From Sulfurovum sp. (lineage in GTDB: Bacteria; Campylobacterota; Campylobacteria; Campylobacterales; Sulfurovaceae), in contig JAUZSQ010000104.1 of assembly GCA_030949325.1 (NCBI GenBank), positions 18,827 to 82,826 on the forward strand: a DNA stretch of 64,000 nucleotides. The letters are read 5' to 3'. Every line of letters starts with the position of its first letter. The first letter of the stretch is position 1. A model generated the notes under the pieces. That model made no database searches and was not told the origin of the DNA. It saw only the letters and a list, made by a program, of their open reading frames with translations. Shown in pieces: positions 10,008-19,945 of this stretch. A program made the position numbers and the translations under genes.

Positions 10008-11386
10008 TGTTTGACAAGCTTTTCAAGACGCCTTACATCTCCCACTTTTTCATACCAAAAGAGTAGTGTATCCCTTAGCTTAGAAGAGGATTCACTAGGC
10101 TCTAAGAGTTCATCAAAGTATTGATTGACCTCTTTTTGTAAGGCTTCATTTGCAAAAATAGCCTCTGCTTTTTCTTCATCTTTGTCATATTCTACAATAT
10201 ACTTATATTGCTCTATGAGGACTTCAAAGAGTATAATCTTAAGAGAATTACCATAGCTACTGTGTGCTACAACTTCTCTAGCCCATGCCAAACTCTCTTG
10301 ATGACTGCCACCCCAACGGGCTTTTTTCATGTGAGAGACACGTTGTATGCAAAAAGCATTGTCCATGGCATTTTCTTTGATGAGTGTATATAAATCCTCT
10401 TCGAGGTGGTCGGAGTCTTTGTTTTTGAAATGCTTGACCAAATTGTATAGCTCAGCCCAATAGGTTTGTTCATGGGGGGAGAGTGCATAGGCTTTTTTGA
10501 GGTCAGCTCTGGCGTAGCGTAAGCGTTCATAAAACAGAGCATAGTTCTTTTGACCTACCGTATTGGTAAGCCCCAAACCTCTAGCCTCCCAAGCATAATG
10601 GTAAAAGTACACAGCTCTTAGATAGTGGGCATAAGAGACATCAGGATAAAGAGCAGGAAGTTCGAGGTAATCTTCGGCTGTGATAGATTTTTTATCTACA
10701 TAGAGCTGGTGTAACGATGCATTACGTTCTTCTTGTGTAAAACTATCTATGAGTTCCCATAGCTTGGTTTTGTCTTCTTGGGCTAAAAGATGCTGCATGG
10801 CAATAATTTGGTTTTGATGGGCATCAGGTTTTGCTACCTTTAAGGTTGTAAATATCTCTTCTTCTAACCAAAAGAGTGCTACTTCACTCCTTTCATACAA
10901 AGCTTGAAACAAGGCATCAAACCTTTGTACTTTCTCTTCTCTGTCTTCCTCATCACTTTGAAAAAGAATATCATAAAAAAGTGCTCCTTTTAAGAAGGAT
11001 TTTGTAAACGATTTGGCATTATCAAAAGTATCTTGAACACGTTGGGCATTCAAAAATAATAATCCCCAAGCTTCTTTTTCTTCAATGAGTTTGAGCTTTA
11101 GCACTTCAAGTACCAACTTGACAAAACGTGCGGCATCAAACGCCACCAAGTCTTTGACTTCGAGTGTATCCCTTAAGATATTGTTTCGTATAAACACTTC
11201 AAGGACTCCCTCTGTCCATGCTTTCTTGAGGACATAATACACTTTGGTAGAAGCATGGTCATCGTTGATATTAAATGAAAACTCCTCTGTGAGATAGCGT
11301 TCTACCTCGTAGGGCTGAGTCGTATTTTTGAGACGCTGGGTTTCTAGTTTGGCAAAACCTAAGGCAAATTCTTCTTCTTTATTCAT
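10004..11386 (-). CDS. DUF1266-like plus DUF4034-like two-domain protein
   Basis: 460 aa; FDAARFVKLVLEVLKLKLIEEKEAWGLLFLNAQ...SFLKGALFYD resembles DUF1266; AHYLRAVYFYHYAWEARGLG...KKARWGGSHQESLAWAREV resembles DUF4034. Confidence 0.5.
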   Translation of the reverse strand: MNKEEEFALGFAKLETQRLKNTTQPYEVERYLTEEFSFNINDDHASTKVYYVLKKAWTEGVLEVFIRNNILRDTLEVKDLVAFDAARFVKLVLEVLKLKLIEEKEAWGLLFLNAQRVQDTFDNAKSFTKSFLKGALFYDILFQSDEEDREEKVQRFDALFQALYERSEVALFWLEEEIFTTLKVAKPDAHQNQIIAMQHLLAQEDKTKLWELIDSFTQEERNASLHQLYVDKKSITAEDYLELPALYPDVSYAHYLRAVYFYHYAWEARGLGLTNTVGQKNYALFYERLRYARADLKKAYALSPHEQTYWAELYNLVKHFKNKDSDHLEEDLYTLIKENAMDNAFCIQRVSHMKKARWGGSHQESLAWAREVVAHSSYGNSLKIILFEVLIEQYKYIVEYDKDEEKAEAIFANEALQKEVNQYFDELLEPSESSSKLRDTLLFWYEKVGDVRRLEKLVKH

Positions 11387-11389
11387 AAA

Positions 11390-12565
11390 CTAAATCCTCG
11401 TTACTTCAAGTTTGGGAAAGACAAAAAGACGTTTGCCAATGCTATAGTCTTCATTTTGTTGTAAGATATTTTTGGCTTTTAGCCCATGAGAAAACGTTAG
11501 TTCATTTAGGAGTAAAGGATATTGGATGAGGGCAGAGGTCTTCATGGCATCGCTAGTATGTTCTACTGTTCCCATGTTTTTAGGGTCTCGCAAGGAGGCT
11601 AACCATAAGCTACTTTTACTAGGGTTTGGTAACTGCTCAATGAAAGAAGAATCATAAGCAATAAGCTCTTGTTGCATAGATTCATCGGTGATTGTGGACA
11701 GTTGTCTTGATTGACCTTTGGCAAAAACCACCCCCATCGCCAAACAGTCTTGATGATAATGTTGCTGTAGCTTAATATGGTTAAAAAAGGCAATAGACGC
11801 AGGGACATAACGTGCTATGGGAGCGAGGTTTTGTTTGCCTTTGATTTGGTCTAAGTGAAGTTGTCCATGTTTGAGACTTATCGAAATCGTAGCATGTGGC
11901 ATATTTTTGTCATCACGCAAGGAGTAGAGGATTATCTTTTCTTTTTGAATAAGCTCATGATAGTAAGACCCATAACCTCCCTCAGCTTTGGCAACATTGT
12001 CAAACTCACCCAAACAATGTTGCATGAGGGCTGATTCTCTTGCCATTTCTAAAGAAAGCTCTTCATGATGGGCTAAGAACTTGACTATATGTAAGTTATC
12101 AAAAGTAAACACTTTTTCTAGGGCTTTGGCAGAAGTCTCTGTATAGGCTCTTTGTTTCTTTTGCATACGGAGATGTTCTTGTTGAGACTTTTCCATAATA
12201 TGCTCCACGGTCATACGAGGAAATTTGTGCACTATGTCTCCATGACGGCTAGACAAAAACTCTACACAGGTACTTAGGGTATCTACAAAGGTAGGGTTTT
12301 TAATATGGATATAAATAAATACTGTCTGACTATAAGGCGTAAACCAAGTAGGCACCTCACTGGCTACTAAAGCTTGATAACGTTCTACAGAATCTACGAC
12401 TTCAACTTCCCTAAAATGATTAATCATCCAGCGTACAAACGCTTTTTGTAGCCAAGTATTTATCGCGATAGAAAGCGTTTTTTCTTTCGCATAGAGTGTT
12501 AGATATATTTTGAGTTCATCAATATTTATGACATTTCTGCCTTTGTTTTTTTGTGATATTTCCAT
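11390..12565 (-). CDS. PcfJ-like protein
   Basis: 391 aa; LMQHCLGEFDNVA..GGYGSYYHELIQKEKIILYSLRD...PHATISIS...LDQIKGKQNLAPI is PcfJ-like; 3 bp upstream of the partner gene. Confidence 0.5.
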   Translation of the reverse strand: MEISQKNKGRNVINIDELKIYLTLYAKEKTLSIAINTWLQKAFVRWMINHFREVEVVDSVERYQALVASEVPTWFTPYSQTVFIYIHIKNPTFVDTLSTCVEFLSSRHGDIVHKFPRMTVEHIMEKSQQEHLRMQKKQRAYTETSAKALEKVFTFDNLHIVKFLAHHEELSLEMARESALMQHCLGEFDNVAKAEGGYGSYYHELIQKEKIILYSLRDDKNMPHATISISLKHGQLHLDQIKGKQNLAPIARYVPASIAFFNHIKLQQHYHQDCLAMGVVFAKGQSRQLSTITDESMQQELIAYDSSFIEQLPNPSKSSLWLASLRDPKNMGTVEHTSDAMKTSALIQYPLLLNELTFSHGLKAKNILQQNEDYSIGKRLFVFPKLEVTRI

Positions 12566-12641
12566 GAGATTATTATAGCGAGTAGTTTAGATATTAAAGA
12601 GAAAAAACATATTATTTGCTATAGTATGCTTACGTTAATTT

Positions 12642-13133
12642 TTGGAGAATAGTATGAATTATATGTTTGAAGCTGGTTTTTTGGGTACACGCGCACCTTT
12701 TTTTATGGATTTTGTGATGATTATGGTAGCACTATTGCCTCTACTTGTACTCATTGCTATTTCCTTTGCGAAAAAGCAAAACTATAGACTACATGGGATT
12801 ACTCAGACTATTTTGTATGTCATCGCTGTGATTGTAGTGAGTTATTTTGAATATGGTGTACGTGCAGGTGGTGGATATGAAGGCTTTGTTGAAGGCTCTT
12901 CTGTGTCTCATCAGTATGCTTTTTATGTCCTTATCTTTCATATTGCAGTCGCTGTTATTGGCTTTGTCATTTGGACACATACACTGATTATGGCACGGAA
13001 ACACAATAAAACCCATACACTAGTCGGTAGCTATTCAGCCACACACAAAAAAGCAGGAAAACGCGCCTTTATAGGGATAGTCCTTACCTCCATTACAGGT
13101 CTTTGGGTCTATGTCTTACTCTTTATGGTCTAG
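12642..13133 (+). CDS. DUF420-like membrane protein
   Basis: 163 aa, four TM segments, conserved His residues; family by inspection. Confidence 0.65.
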   Translation: MENSMNYMFEAGFLGTRAPFFMDFVMIMVALLPLLVLIAISFAKKQNYRLHGITQTILYVIAVIVVSYFEYGVRAGGGYEGFVEGSSVSHQYAFYVLIFHIAVAVIGFVIWTHTLIMARKHNKTHTLVGSYSATHKKAGKRAFIGIVLTSITGLWVYVLLFMV

Positions 13134-13136
13134 GCT

Positions 13137-14586
13137 ATGCATCTCCTCTTTCTTTGGCTAGGATGTACCTTTCTACTCCTAGCAAACCCCTCACAAGACA
13201 ACCTCAGCAAAAGAGCCATTGTCAAGATTTATACCACTGCTAAAGTACCGAACTATCAAGAACCGTGGAGTAGCTCCATGCGAAGTAGCACAGGTTCAGG
13301 GGCGATTATCGAAGGAGGTTATATCCTCACCAATGCCCATGTTGTAGCCAATCAAGCCTTTATAGAAGTCCAACGTTATGGACAACGCAAAACGCTATGT
13401 AGCCTCAGTCTATGCAGTGTCTCATCAAGTCGATTTGGCACTGCTTAAAGTCGAAGAAGCACCCTTTATGGAAGGGGTAAAACCTTTGGCTTTTGGCTCC
13501 GTACCTCAGATGGAAGAAAAGATTGTCGTCTATGGATACCCTATGGGAGGAAGTACACTCTCAGCGACGAGTGGTGTAGTCTCTCGTGTAGAGCATCATA
13601 CCTATGCACACAGTGGTGAATCCTTTTTGGCTGTACAAGTCGATGCGGCAGTCAACCCTAGGAATTCAGGAGGTCCTGCTCTTTCCCAAGGCAAGATAGT
13701 AGGTGTGGTCATGCAAAGCATCAGTACCTCTCAAAATATTGGGTATTTAGTCCCTGTAGATTTGGTCAAGCATTTTATCAAAGATATGCAAGATGGTCAC
13801 TATGATGGCATGGCAGATATTGGACTCTCTACACAAAAGCTTGAAAACCCTGCGATGAGACGATACTATGGTTTTGATGAGAATACCACAGGAAAGCTTA
13901 TCAACAAAGTCACCTATCACCCTAGCCTAAGAAGTAAAATTCAAGAAGGAGATATCCTCACAGCAGTCAATGGACATACTATCCAAAATGATGGTACAGT
14001 AGAATTTAGACAAGAAGAATATACCTATTTTCATTATATTATAGATAAGTATCAGATGGGAGAGAGTGTAAGACTTGACATCATTCGTGATACCAAACCC
14101 CTACAGATTCAAGCGACCCTACGATATACCCCCGATGATATGTATCTTGTCAAAACCACACGTTATGATACCATGCCTAGTTATTTTGTCTATGGAAGTT
14201 ATATCTTTTCACCTCTAACGAGAAATCTGATACGTTCGAGTAAGAAGAATCGTCTAGCCCTTAGCCATTTGGCTTCACAATGGCAAGAAGAAGACAAAGA
14301 AGAAGTGGTAGTACTACTAAAGGTCTTGGCATCAGATATGAGTAGAGGTGACCACAATTTTGGTATGTGGGCTATTGATACACTCAATGGTAAATCTTTC
14401 AAGAATTTTAGAGAATTTTATGAAAGGGTACACAACAATACAGAACCTTATCTTCTCTTGGAAGACACACAAGGTATCAAGCTCATTATTGACCCCAAAG
14501 AAGCCAAAGCAGAACAGAAAAAGGTTTTGAAGAAGTACAATATTGAGTTTCCTACGTCTATTGAACTTCGGAAAGGGTCAAACTAG
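13137..14586 (+). CDS. HtrA/Deg-like trypsin-type serine protease with PDZ region, single +1 frameshift near 13384
   Basis: ORF 13137-13448 (TNAHVVANQAFIEVQRYG) continues in ORF 13378-14586 (NAKRYVASVYAVSHQVDLALLKVE...NPRNSGGPALSQGKIVGVVMQ). Confidence 0.85.
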
Positions 14587-14652
14587 CCCCCCTTTCAAGT
14601 CTATTTAAGTAACTCTAGCTATTATCAAGCAAATTAACCCCAAAGGATTACC

Positions 14653-14913
14653 ATGTCAACAATAGTAATAGATAAAGAATGTGGATGCTTCAAAAGAAGT
14701 AGTTTAGAAAACAATGTCACTTTTGACAATAAAGATGATGCACTTATCAAAGCACAAAGTATGATTAGTCACATGAATGAAAAATTCTGTGGGAAACATG
14801 GTTTTGGACTTAGTGAAAATGGTGATGACTTTTCTATCTCTATGAATGCACCACAACAACCACAAGCACAAGCGAGTTCAGGTGGATGCTGTGGTGGTGG
14901 ACACTGTAGTTAG
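14653..14913 (+). CDS. Small Cys-rich protein with CCGGGHCS tail
   Basis: 86-aa ORF; ends SSGGCCGGGHCS. Confidence 0.7.
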   Translation: MSTIVIDKECGCFKRSSLENNVTFDNKDDALIKAQSMISHMNEKFCGKHGFGLSENGDDFSISMNAPQQPQAQASSGGCCGGGHCS

Positions 14914-14915
14914 TA

Positions 14916-15383
14916 TTGACTAAAGGAGAAAGCATGGAAAATGGAAAAGTATTGGCACTTTATATGACTATACCTGCACTTGTACGTGCAGGTCATCGTA
15001 TGAAATGTGAAGATATTGAATGTGACCCTGATGGGATTATTGGAGATATGAATTATGAAAGTGCCAATAAACACATCATGTTACTCACTTCTAAAAAAAG
15101 TTATGACCTCGTAGCAGAAGCAGGATTGGTTATTCATGAAGGTGTTTTATTAGAAAGCATCTATGTCGATATCGATTTGTATCATCTCAAAGAAGGCTCT
15201 GTTATTGAGTTAGGGGAAACCTTACTTACGGTGACAGGTGCATGTGAGTCTTATGGTTATTTAGCTGCCCTAGACCCTGAATTACCTGAAATACTCAAAG
15301 GCAATAGAGGTCTTTTCGTACGTCCTATAGACTATGGAAGAATTGTTCTTGGAGATACAGTAAAAGTCATTAGCGAAGCCTAA
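14916..15383 (+). CDS. MOSC domain-containing protein
   Basis: 155 aa; GDMNYESANKHIMLLT...GVLLESIYVDI...GRIVLGDTVKV pattern; likely start at 14934 (MENGKV). Confidence 0.75.
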   Translation: MTKGESMENGKVLALYMTIPALVRAGHRMKCEDIECDPDGIIGDMNYESANKHIMLLTSKKSYDLVAEAGLVIHEGVLLESIYVDIDLYHLKEGSVIELGETLLTVTGACESYGYLAALDPELPEILKGNRGLFVRPIDYGRIVLGDTVKVISEA

Positions 15384-15394
15384 GCTTCTGCTGA

Positions 15395-15892
15395 TTATTT
15401 AAAATTACCAAACACTAAAGGAGCTTTTAAATCAAGCTTCTTTATTTCACTCATCACAGACTGTAAATCATCTATCTTTTTACCCGTAACACGGACCTCA
15501 TCCCCTTGAATAGAAGGCGTAACTTTGAGTTTCAATCCTTTAATGGCTTTGACTATCTCTTTGGCTTCATCTTTTTCGATACTATCGACTATTTTATAAA
15601 TAATTTTGGTATTCCCCCCAGATATGCCCTCCGTTTTAACCTCTTCGAGAGATTTCCCTGCGATATTACGTTTAATCAATTTAGAGATGAGAATATCTTT
15701 GAGTGCATCTATCTTATCTTCACTAGATGAACTAAGAGAAAGGGTTTTTCCTGCTTCATTGAGAGTAATCTCTGCGATGACACCCTTGAAATCAAAACGT
15801 GTTTTGATTTCTTTTTGTGCCATAATCACAGCATTTTTCATTTCCATCATATCAAGCTTGGCTGTAATATCAAAATAGTGGTCTTTTGCCAT
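15395..15892 (-). CDS. YajQ family protein
   Basis: 165 aa; FDITAKLDMMEMKNAV...EIKTRFDFKG...VRVTGKKIDDLQ. Confidence 0.93.
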   Translation of the reverse strand: MAKDHYFDITAKLDMMEMKNAVIMAQKEIKTRFDFKGVIAEITLNEAGKTLSLSSSSEDKIDALKDILISKLIKRNIAGKSLEEVKTEGISGGNTKIIYKIVDSIEKDEAKEIVKAIKGLKLKVTPSIQGDEVRVTGKKIDDLQSVMSEIKKLDLKAPLVFGNFK

Positions 15893-15895
15893 ATC

Positions 15896-17158
15896 TTACT
15901 TCTCCATTCTTATCATTGCAATCTCACCATGAACGACATCTAATGTACCTAGAGACTTCATCGCATCTTGCATCGTACTTTCTTTACATGAATACGTCGT
16001 AAAGAGTAAGTTAGCTCGTGAAGCATCACTTGTTGGTTTTTGCAACATAGATTCTATAGAGATACCAAATTTACCCAAGGTAGCAGTAATAATCGCTAGT
16101 ACACCACTTTGGTCATCGACTTCTAATCTGAGATAATATTGTGTGACTATCTCTGCTTTGGGCAAGAGTGTTAAGCCTGATTCTAAGCCTTTTTTATAGC
16201 CCAACATTGGTCCTTGATTACCACGAACGATATCTACAATATCCGAAATCACAGCAGAAGCCGTAGCATCGCCCCCTGCTCCTGCTCCATAATACATCGT
16301 CTCACCTACACGGTCTCCAATGACAGTCACAGCATTCATCACACCATCGACTTTGGCAATCATACTCTCACTTGGAATCATCGTAGCATGGACTCTAAGC
16401 TCTACGCCATTGCCTACTTTTTTGGCAATACCCAAAGATTTGATTTCGTAGCCAAACTCTTTGGCAAAATCTACATCGGTTTGTGTAATATTCTCTATAC
16501 CCTCAATGAGTATATCTTCGGGTTTGGCATCAATACCATAAGCAATACTTGCCAAGATAAGCAATTTGTGAGAGGCATCAAATCCACCTACATCAAAAGT
16601 AGGGTCAGCTTCTGCGTAACCTAACTCTTGGGATTCTTTAAGGATATCTTCATACTTTGCTCCATGATTTATCATGTTGGTGAGCATATAATTACACGTG
16701 CCATTCATGATACCTTGTATAGAATCAATATGATTCGCACTTAGTCCATTACGCAAAGCACCAATAATAGGGATACCTCCTGCTGTACTGGCTTCATACA
16801 TCAAAGGAATATCACCTGCAATCTCTTGGAGTTCATAACGATGATATGCCAATAGTGCTTTGTTGGCAGTGACCACTGCTTTGCCATTTTCTAAAGCTTT
16901 TTTGACAAGAGCATAAGGCTCTTCAATCCCACCCATAAGCTCTACTACAATATCTATCTCTGGGTCATTGACCACATCAAGAGGATTATCACAAAGGCTA
17001 ATACTTACGTCTCTTTCTTTGGCTAGGTTTTTGACCACACCCAATTTGACGACAATCTTTTTTCCTGCTCGTGCTTCAATAATATCGGCATTTTCTTCCA
17101 ATATTTTGGCTACACTTGTACCTACGGTACCGACTCCAAGTATTCCTATTTTTACCAT
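15896..17158 (-). CDS. hom: Homoserine dehydrogenase
   Basis: 420 aa; GVGTVGTSVAKIL, GIMNGTCNYMLT, EADPTFDVGGFDASHKL, C-terminal ACT region. Confidence 0.95.
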   Translation of the reverse strand: MVKIGILGVGTVGTSVAKILEENADIIEARAGKKIVVKLGVVKNLAKERDVSISLCDNPLDVVNDPEIDIVVELMGGIEEPYALVKKALENGKAVVTANKALLAYHRYELQEIAGDIPLMYEASTAGGIPIIGALRNGLSANHIDSIQGIMNGTCNYMLTNMINHGAKYEDILKESQELGYAEADPTFDVGGFDASHKLLILASIAYGIDAKPEDILIEGIENITQTDVDFAKEFGYEIKSLGIAKKVGNGVELRVHATMIPSESMIAKVDGVMNAVTVIGDRVGETMYYGAGAGGDATASAVISDIVDIVRGNQGPMLGYKKGLESGLTLLPKAEIVTQYYLRLEVDDQSGVLAIITATLGKFGISIESMLQKPTSDASRANLLFTTYSCKESTMQDAMKSLGTLDVVHGEIAMIRMEK

Positions 17159-18384
17159 TATGCTTTACTCTCTTCGAGTTCTTTAAGGAACTTCTTTATA
17201 TTTCTAGCTGCTTGACGGATACGATTTTCATTTTCAATCAAAGCAATCCGTACATACATATCTCCATATTTACCAAATCCTATCCCTGGACTCACAGCCA
17301 CACCAGCTTTGAGTAGTAATTGTTTGGCAAATTCCAATGAACCTAAATGCTGTGCTGAGGGGGGGATTTTGCCCCAAATAAACATCGAAGCATTGGGTTT
17401 ACCCATCTTCCATCCAGCATTGGCAAAGGCTTCAAGCATCACATCACGTCTCTTTTGATAACGAGGGATAATCTCCTCATCAGGAATAGTATGATAGTCA
17501 TCCAATGCCACAGTCGCGGCGACTTGAATAGGCGTAAACATCCCATAATCCAGCCAAGACTTGATACTTTGCAATGCCCCAATAAGCTTTTTATTTCCTA
17601 CAATAAACCCTACTCTCCATCCTGCCATATTGTAAGACTTCGAGAGTGTATAGGCTTCTACTGCCACATCTTTGGCACCTTCGACTTCCATGATAGAAGG
17701 TGTTTTATAGCCATCAAAAGTAATATCAGCATAGGCAATATCAGAAATGATATAAAAACGTTTCTCTCTTGCAATAGCCACCAACTTTTCATAAAATTGA
17801 GGGGTCACTGTAGCTGTCGTTGGATTATGAGGGAAGTTTACCACCAAGAATTTGGCTTGGGGAACGGAGTTGTCTAAGGCATCAATGAGGTCAGACAAAA
17901 ATTGCTCTTCATCAACTTCAAAAGTCTCTTCATCAAAGATGAGTTGCATTTTCTCAACATTGGCTCCTGCTAAGATAAATGCTTGTGAATGAATAGGATA
18001 CGTAGGGTCAGGTACAATCGCCACATCTCCAGGGTTGGAAATAGCTTGTACCAAATGTACATAGCCCTCTTTGCTTCCCATCGTAGCGACCACTTCCGTA
18101 TCGGGGTCCAAATCTACATTATATTTACGCTTGTACCAGTTACTCATCGCCAAACGCAATTTATAGATACCTTTACTCGCAGAATAGCCATGTGTTTTGG
18201 GCTTGTTTGCCGTTTCACATAGTTTATCTATAATGGGCTGTGGTGTGGGGGCATCGGGGTTTCCCATGGAGAAGTCTATAATGTCTGCACCATCACGTCT
18301 TAGTTGCATCTTTAGTTCATTAATCTCTGCAAAGAGGTATTTGGGTAATCGGTTTATCTTATCAAATTGAATTTCATCAAACAT
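17158..18384 (-). CDS. Class I/II aminotransferase (LL-DAP/alanine aminotransferase-like)
   Basis: 408 aa; IDFSMGNPDAPTP, NFPHNPTTATV, YTLSKSYNMAGWRVGF (PLP Lys). Confidence 0.9.
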   Translation of the reverse strand: MFDEIQFDKINRLPKYLFAEINELKMQLRRDGADIIDFSMGNPDAPTPQPIIDKLCETANKPKTHGYSASKGIYKLRLAMSNWYKRKYNVDLDPDTEVVATMGSKEGYVHLVQAISNPGDVAIVPDPTYPIHSQAFILAGANVEKMQLIFDEETFEVDEEQFLSDLIDALDNSVPQAKFLVVNFPHNPTTATVTPQFYEKLVAIAREKRFYIISDIAYADITFDGYKTPSIMEVEGAKDVAVEAYTLSKSYNMAGWRVGFIVGNKKLIGALQSIKSWLDYGMFTPIQVAATVALDDYHTIPDEEIIPRYQKRRDVMLEAFANAGWKMGKPNASMFIWGKIPPSAQHLGSLEFAKQLLLKAGVAVSPGIGFGKYGDMYVRIALIENENRIRQAARNIKKFLKELEESKA

Positions 18385-18387
18385 GAT

Positions 18388-19247
18388 TTACCACTGATCC
18401 CAACCACCGAGGGAAACATATTCCTCTTTGGTCAATACCTTAATCCCTTTTTTGTCCATGCTGAAATAATGTTCTTTATTGTCATTAAACTCTTCTATAC
18501 CGTTGGTCAGATTCTATACTAAAAGAAGCTGAAGAAGTAGCAATCAACCATGTTTTCAGAGGAAACATCTATATCAAAACTCTTAGCTATAGAAAAATGG
18601 TCTCGTTTTTTAGAAGGCAGTTCAATCGTACCAAACCACAAACGATTGACAGGTATAATAGAAATCACATCTTTAATTACAATGATTTCCTCAACTACAG
18701 TCTTATTATTTTCAACAGCTTCTACTTTGATTGGGGCTACTTTTCTAGCCTCAATCAGTGTGGCTGTAGTTTCAATAGGAGTAGTCACCTCTACTTTAGT
18801 AATATCTAAAGCTTCCACAGTACTGGTATCTTCATCAAAGGTAGATACAAACTGCTCTACAGTGGCTTCATCAATAAAAGGAACGAGTTCACCCAAATGT
18901 TTTTTATCAAACTGTGTCAAAAAGTACCATGTAGCATAGCCCAACAACAAAAAGATAAATATAGGAAGTATCCTAGACTTTTCTTTCTTTTCATGCGCTA
19001 AACTTCCACTTACGATACTCGTTTTTTGATTCCCAAGTTGTCTATAATACTCTTCTGCTTCCTTATGTAAATCCCCTAAGTCTGCTTTATATTCTCTTGC
19101 GACAATAGAAATAAATCCAAAAGTTTTTACCCTCTTGAGTACTTCAAAGTCTTTGTTAAAAAGGCTTTCCAAATTTTCTTCAGATATTTTGGTTTGGTAA
19201 CTTATTTCTTTTATCGTGTACTTTTCACATATCTCATTTAATTGCAT
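18388..19247 (-). CDS. Membrane-anchored helix-turn-helix-type protein, C-terminus disrupted by frameshifts
   Basis: ORF 18519-19247 (one TM); downstream in other frames NDNKEHYFSMDKKGIKVLTKEEYVSLGGWDQW ending at 18388 looks like the native C-terminus. Confidence 0.65.
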
Positions 19248-19920
19248 AACCCATCCTGTGTATTAATATCGCCGCAGCTGCACTCACATTGAGTGAATCA
19301 AAGGCATGTTGCATTTCTATGCTGACTTTGAAGTCCAATTTGGAAGTGACTTTCTTAGACAGCCCCTTACCCTCACTACCCAGAACCAAAACACGCTTGG
19401 GTTCAAAGGTAAACGCTTCTACTTTTTGACCCTCTGTGGATGCACCATAAAAAGTAAAGCCTAATTGTTTGAGTTCATTTACTGTATCTAAGATATTCTT
19501 CTCAACCATAAAAGGCATATCAAGCATCGCCCCAGAACTTGTACGCGTAATAGCCGAAAGGTTCAGCTGTTTCACGCCTGTAGCAATAATCGCTTCTGCT
19601 CCTAAAGCATAAGCTGTCCGTACGATTGCACCAATATTTCCCACATCTGTGAGTCCATCTAGTATGACAATAAAATTATTCTTTTTGATTTCGTTCAAAT
19701 GGCTAAGCTTATACTCATCTATCTCAAGGAGTAAGCCTTGGTGATTGCCACCTTTGCTCATAGATTGAGCCCATTTTTCTTCCAAAAATTTAATTTGATC
19801 ATGATACTGATGAAACAACTCCTGAGGGAGTATGTTTTTTTTGGCTACATAAACTGTTTTTATTTTATCTGTGTGATGCGTTAAGGCATGAAGGCATACC
19901 TGTTTTCCATATATAATCAT
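19234..19920 (-). CDS. rlmB: 23S rRNA (guanosine-2'-O-)-methyltransferase RlmB-like
   Basis: LDGLTDVGNIGAIVRTAYALG...LGSEGKGLSKKV...LNVSAAAAILIHRM SpoU motifs; likely start MIIYGKQ at 19920. Confidence 0.9.
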   Translation of the reverse strand: MIIYGKQVCLHALTHHTDKIKTVYVAKKNILPQELFHQYHDQIKFLEEKWAQSMSKGGNHQGLLLEIDEYKLSHLNEIKKNNFIVILDGLTDVGNIGAIVRTAYALGAEAIIATGVKQLNLSAITRTSSGAMLDMPFMVEKNILDTVNELKQLGFTFYGASTEGQKVEAFTFEPKRVLVLGSEGKGLSKKVTSKLDFKVSIEMQHAFDSLNVSAAAAILIHRMGYAIK

Positions 19921-19945
19921 AAGATAGATTTTATCCAATTTCTTC

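Noticed and set aside
15506-18222. Multiple plus-strand ORFs (15506-15730, 16214-16624, 17455-17877, 17989-18222 and others)
   Set aside because: Antisense shadows of yajQ, hom and the aminotransferase.
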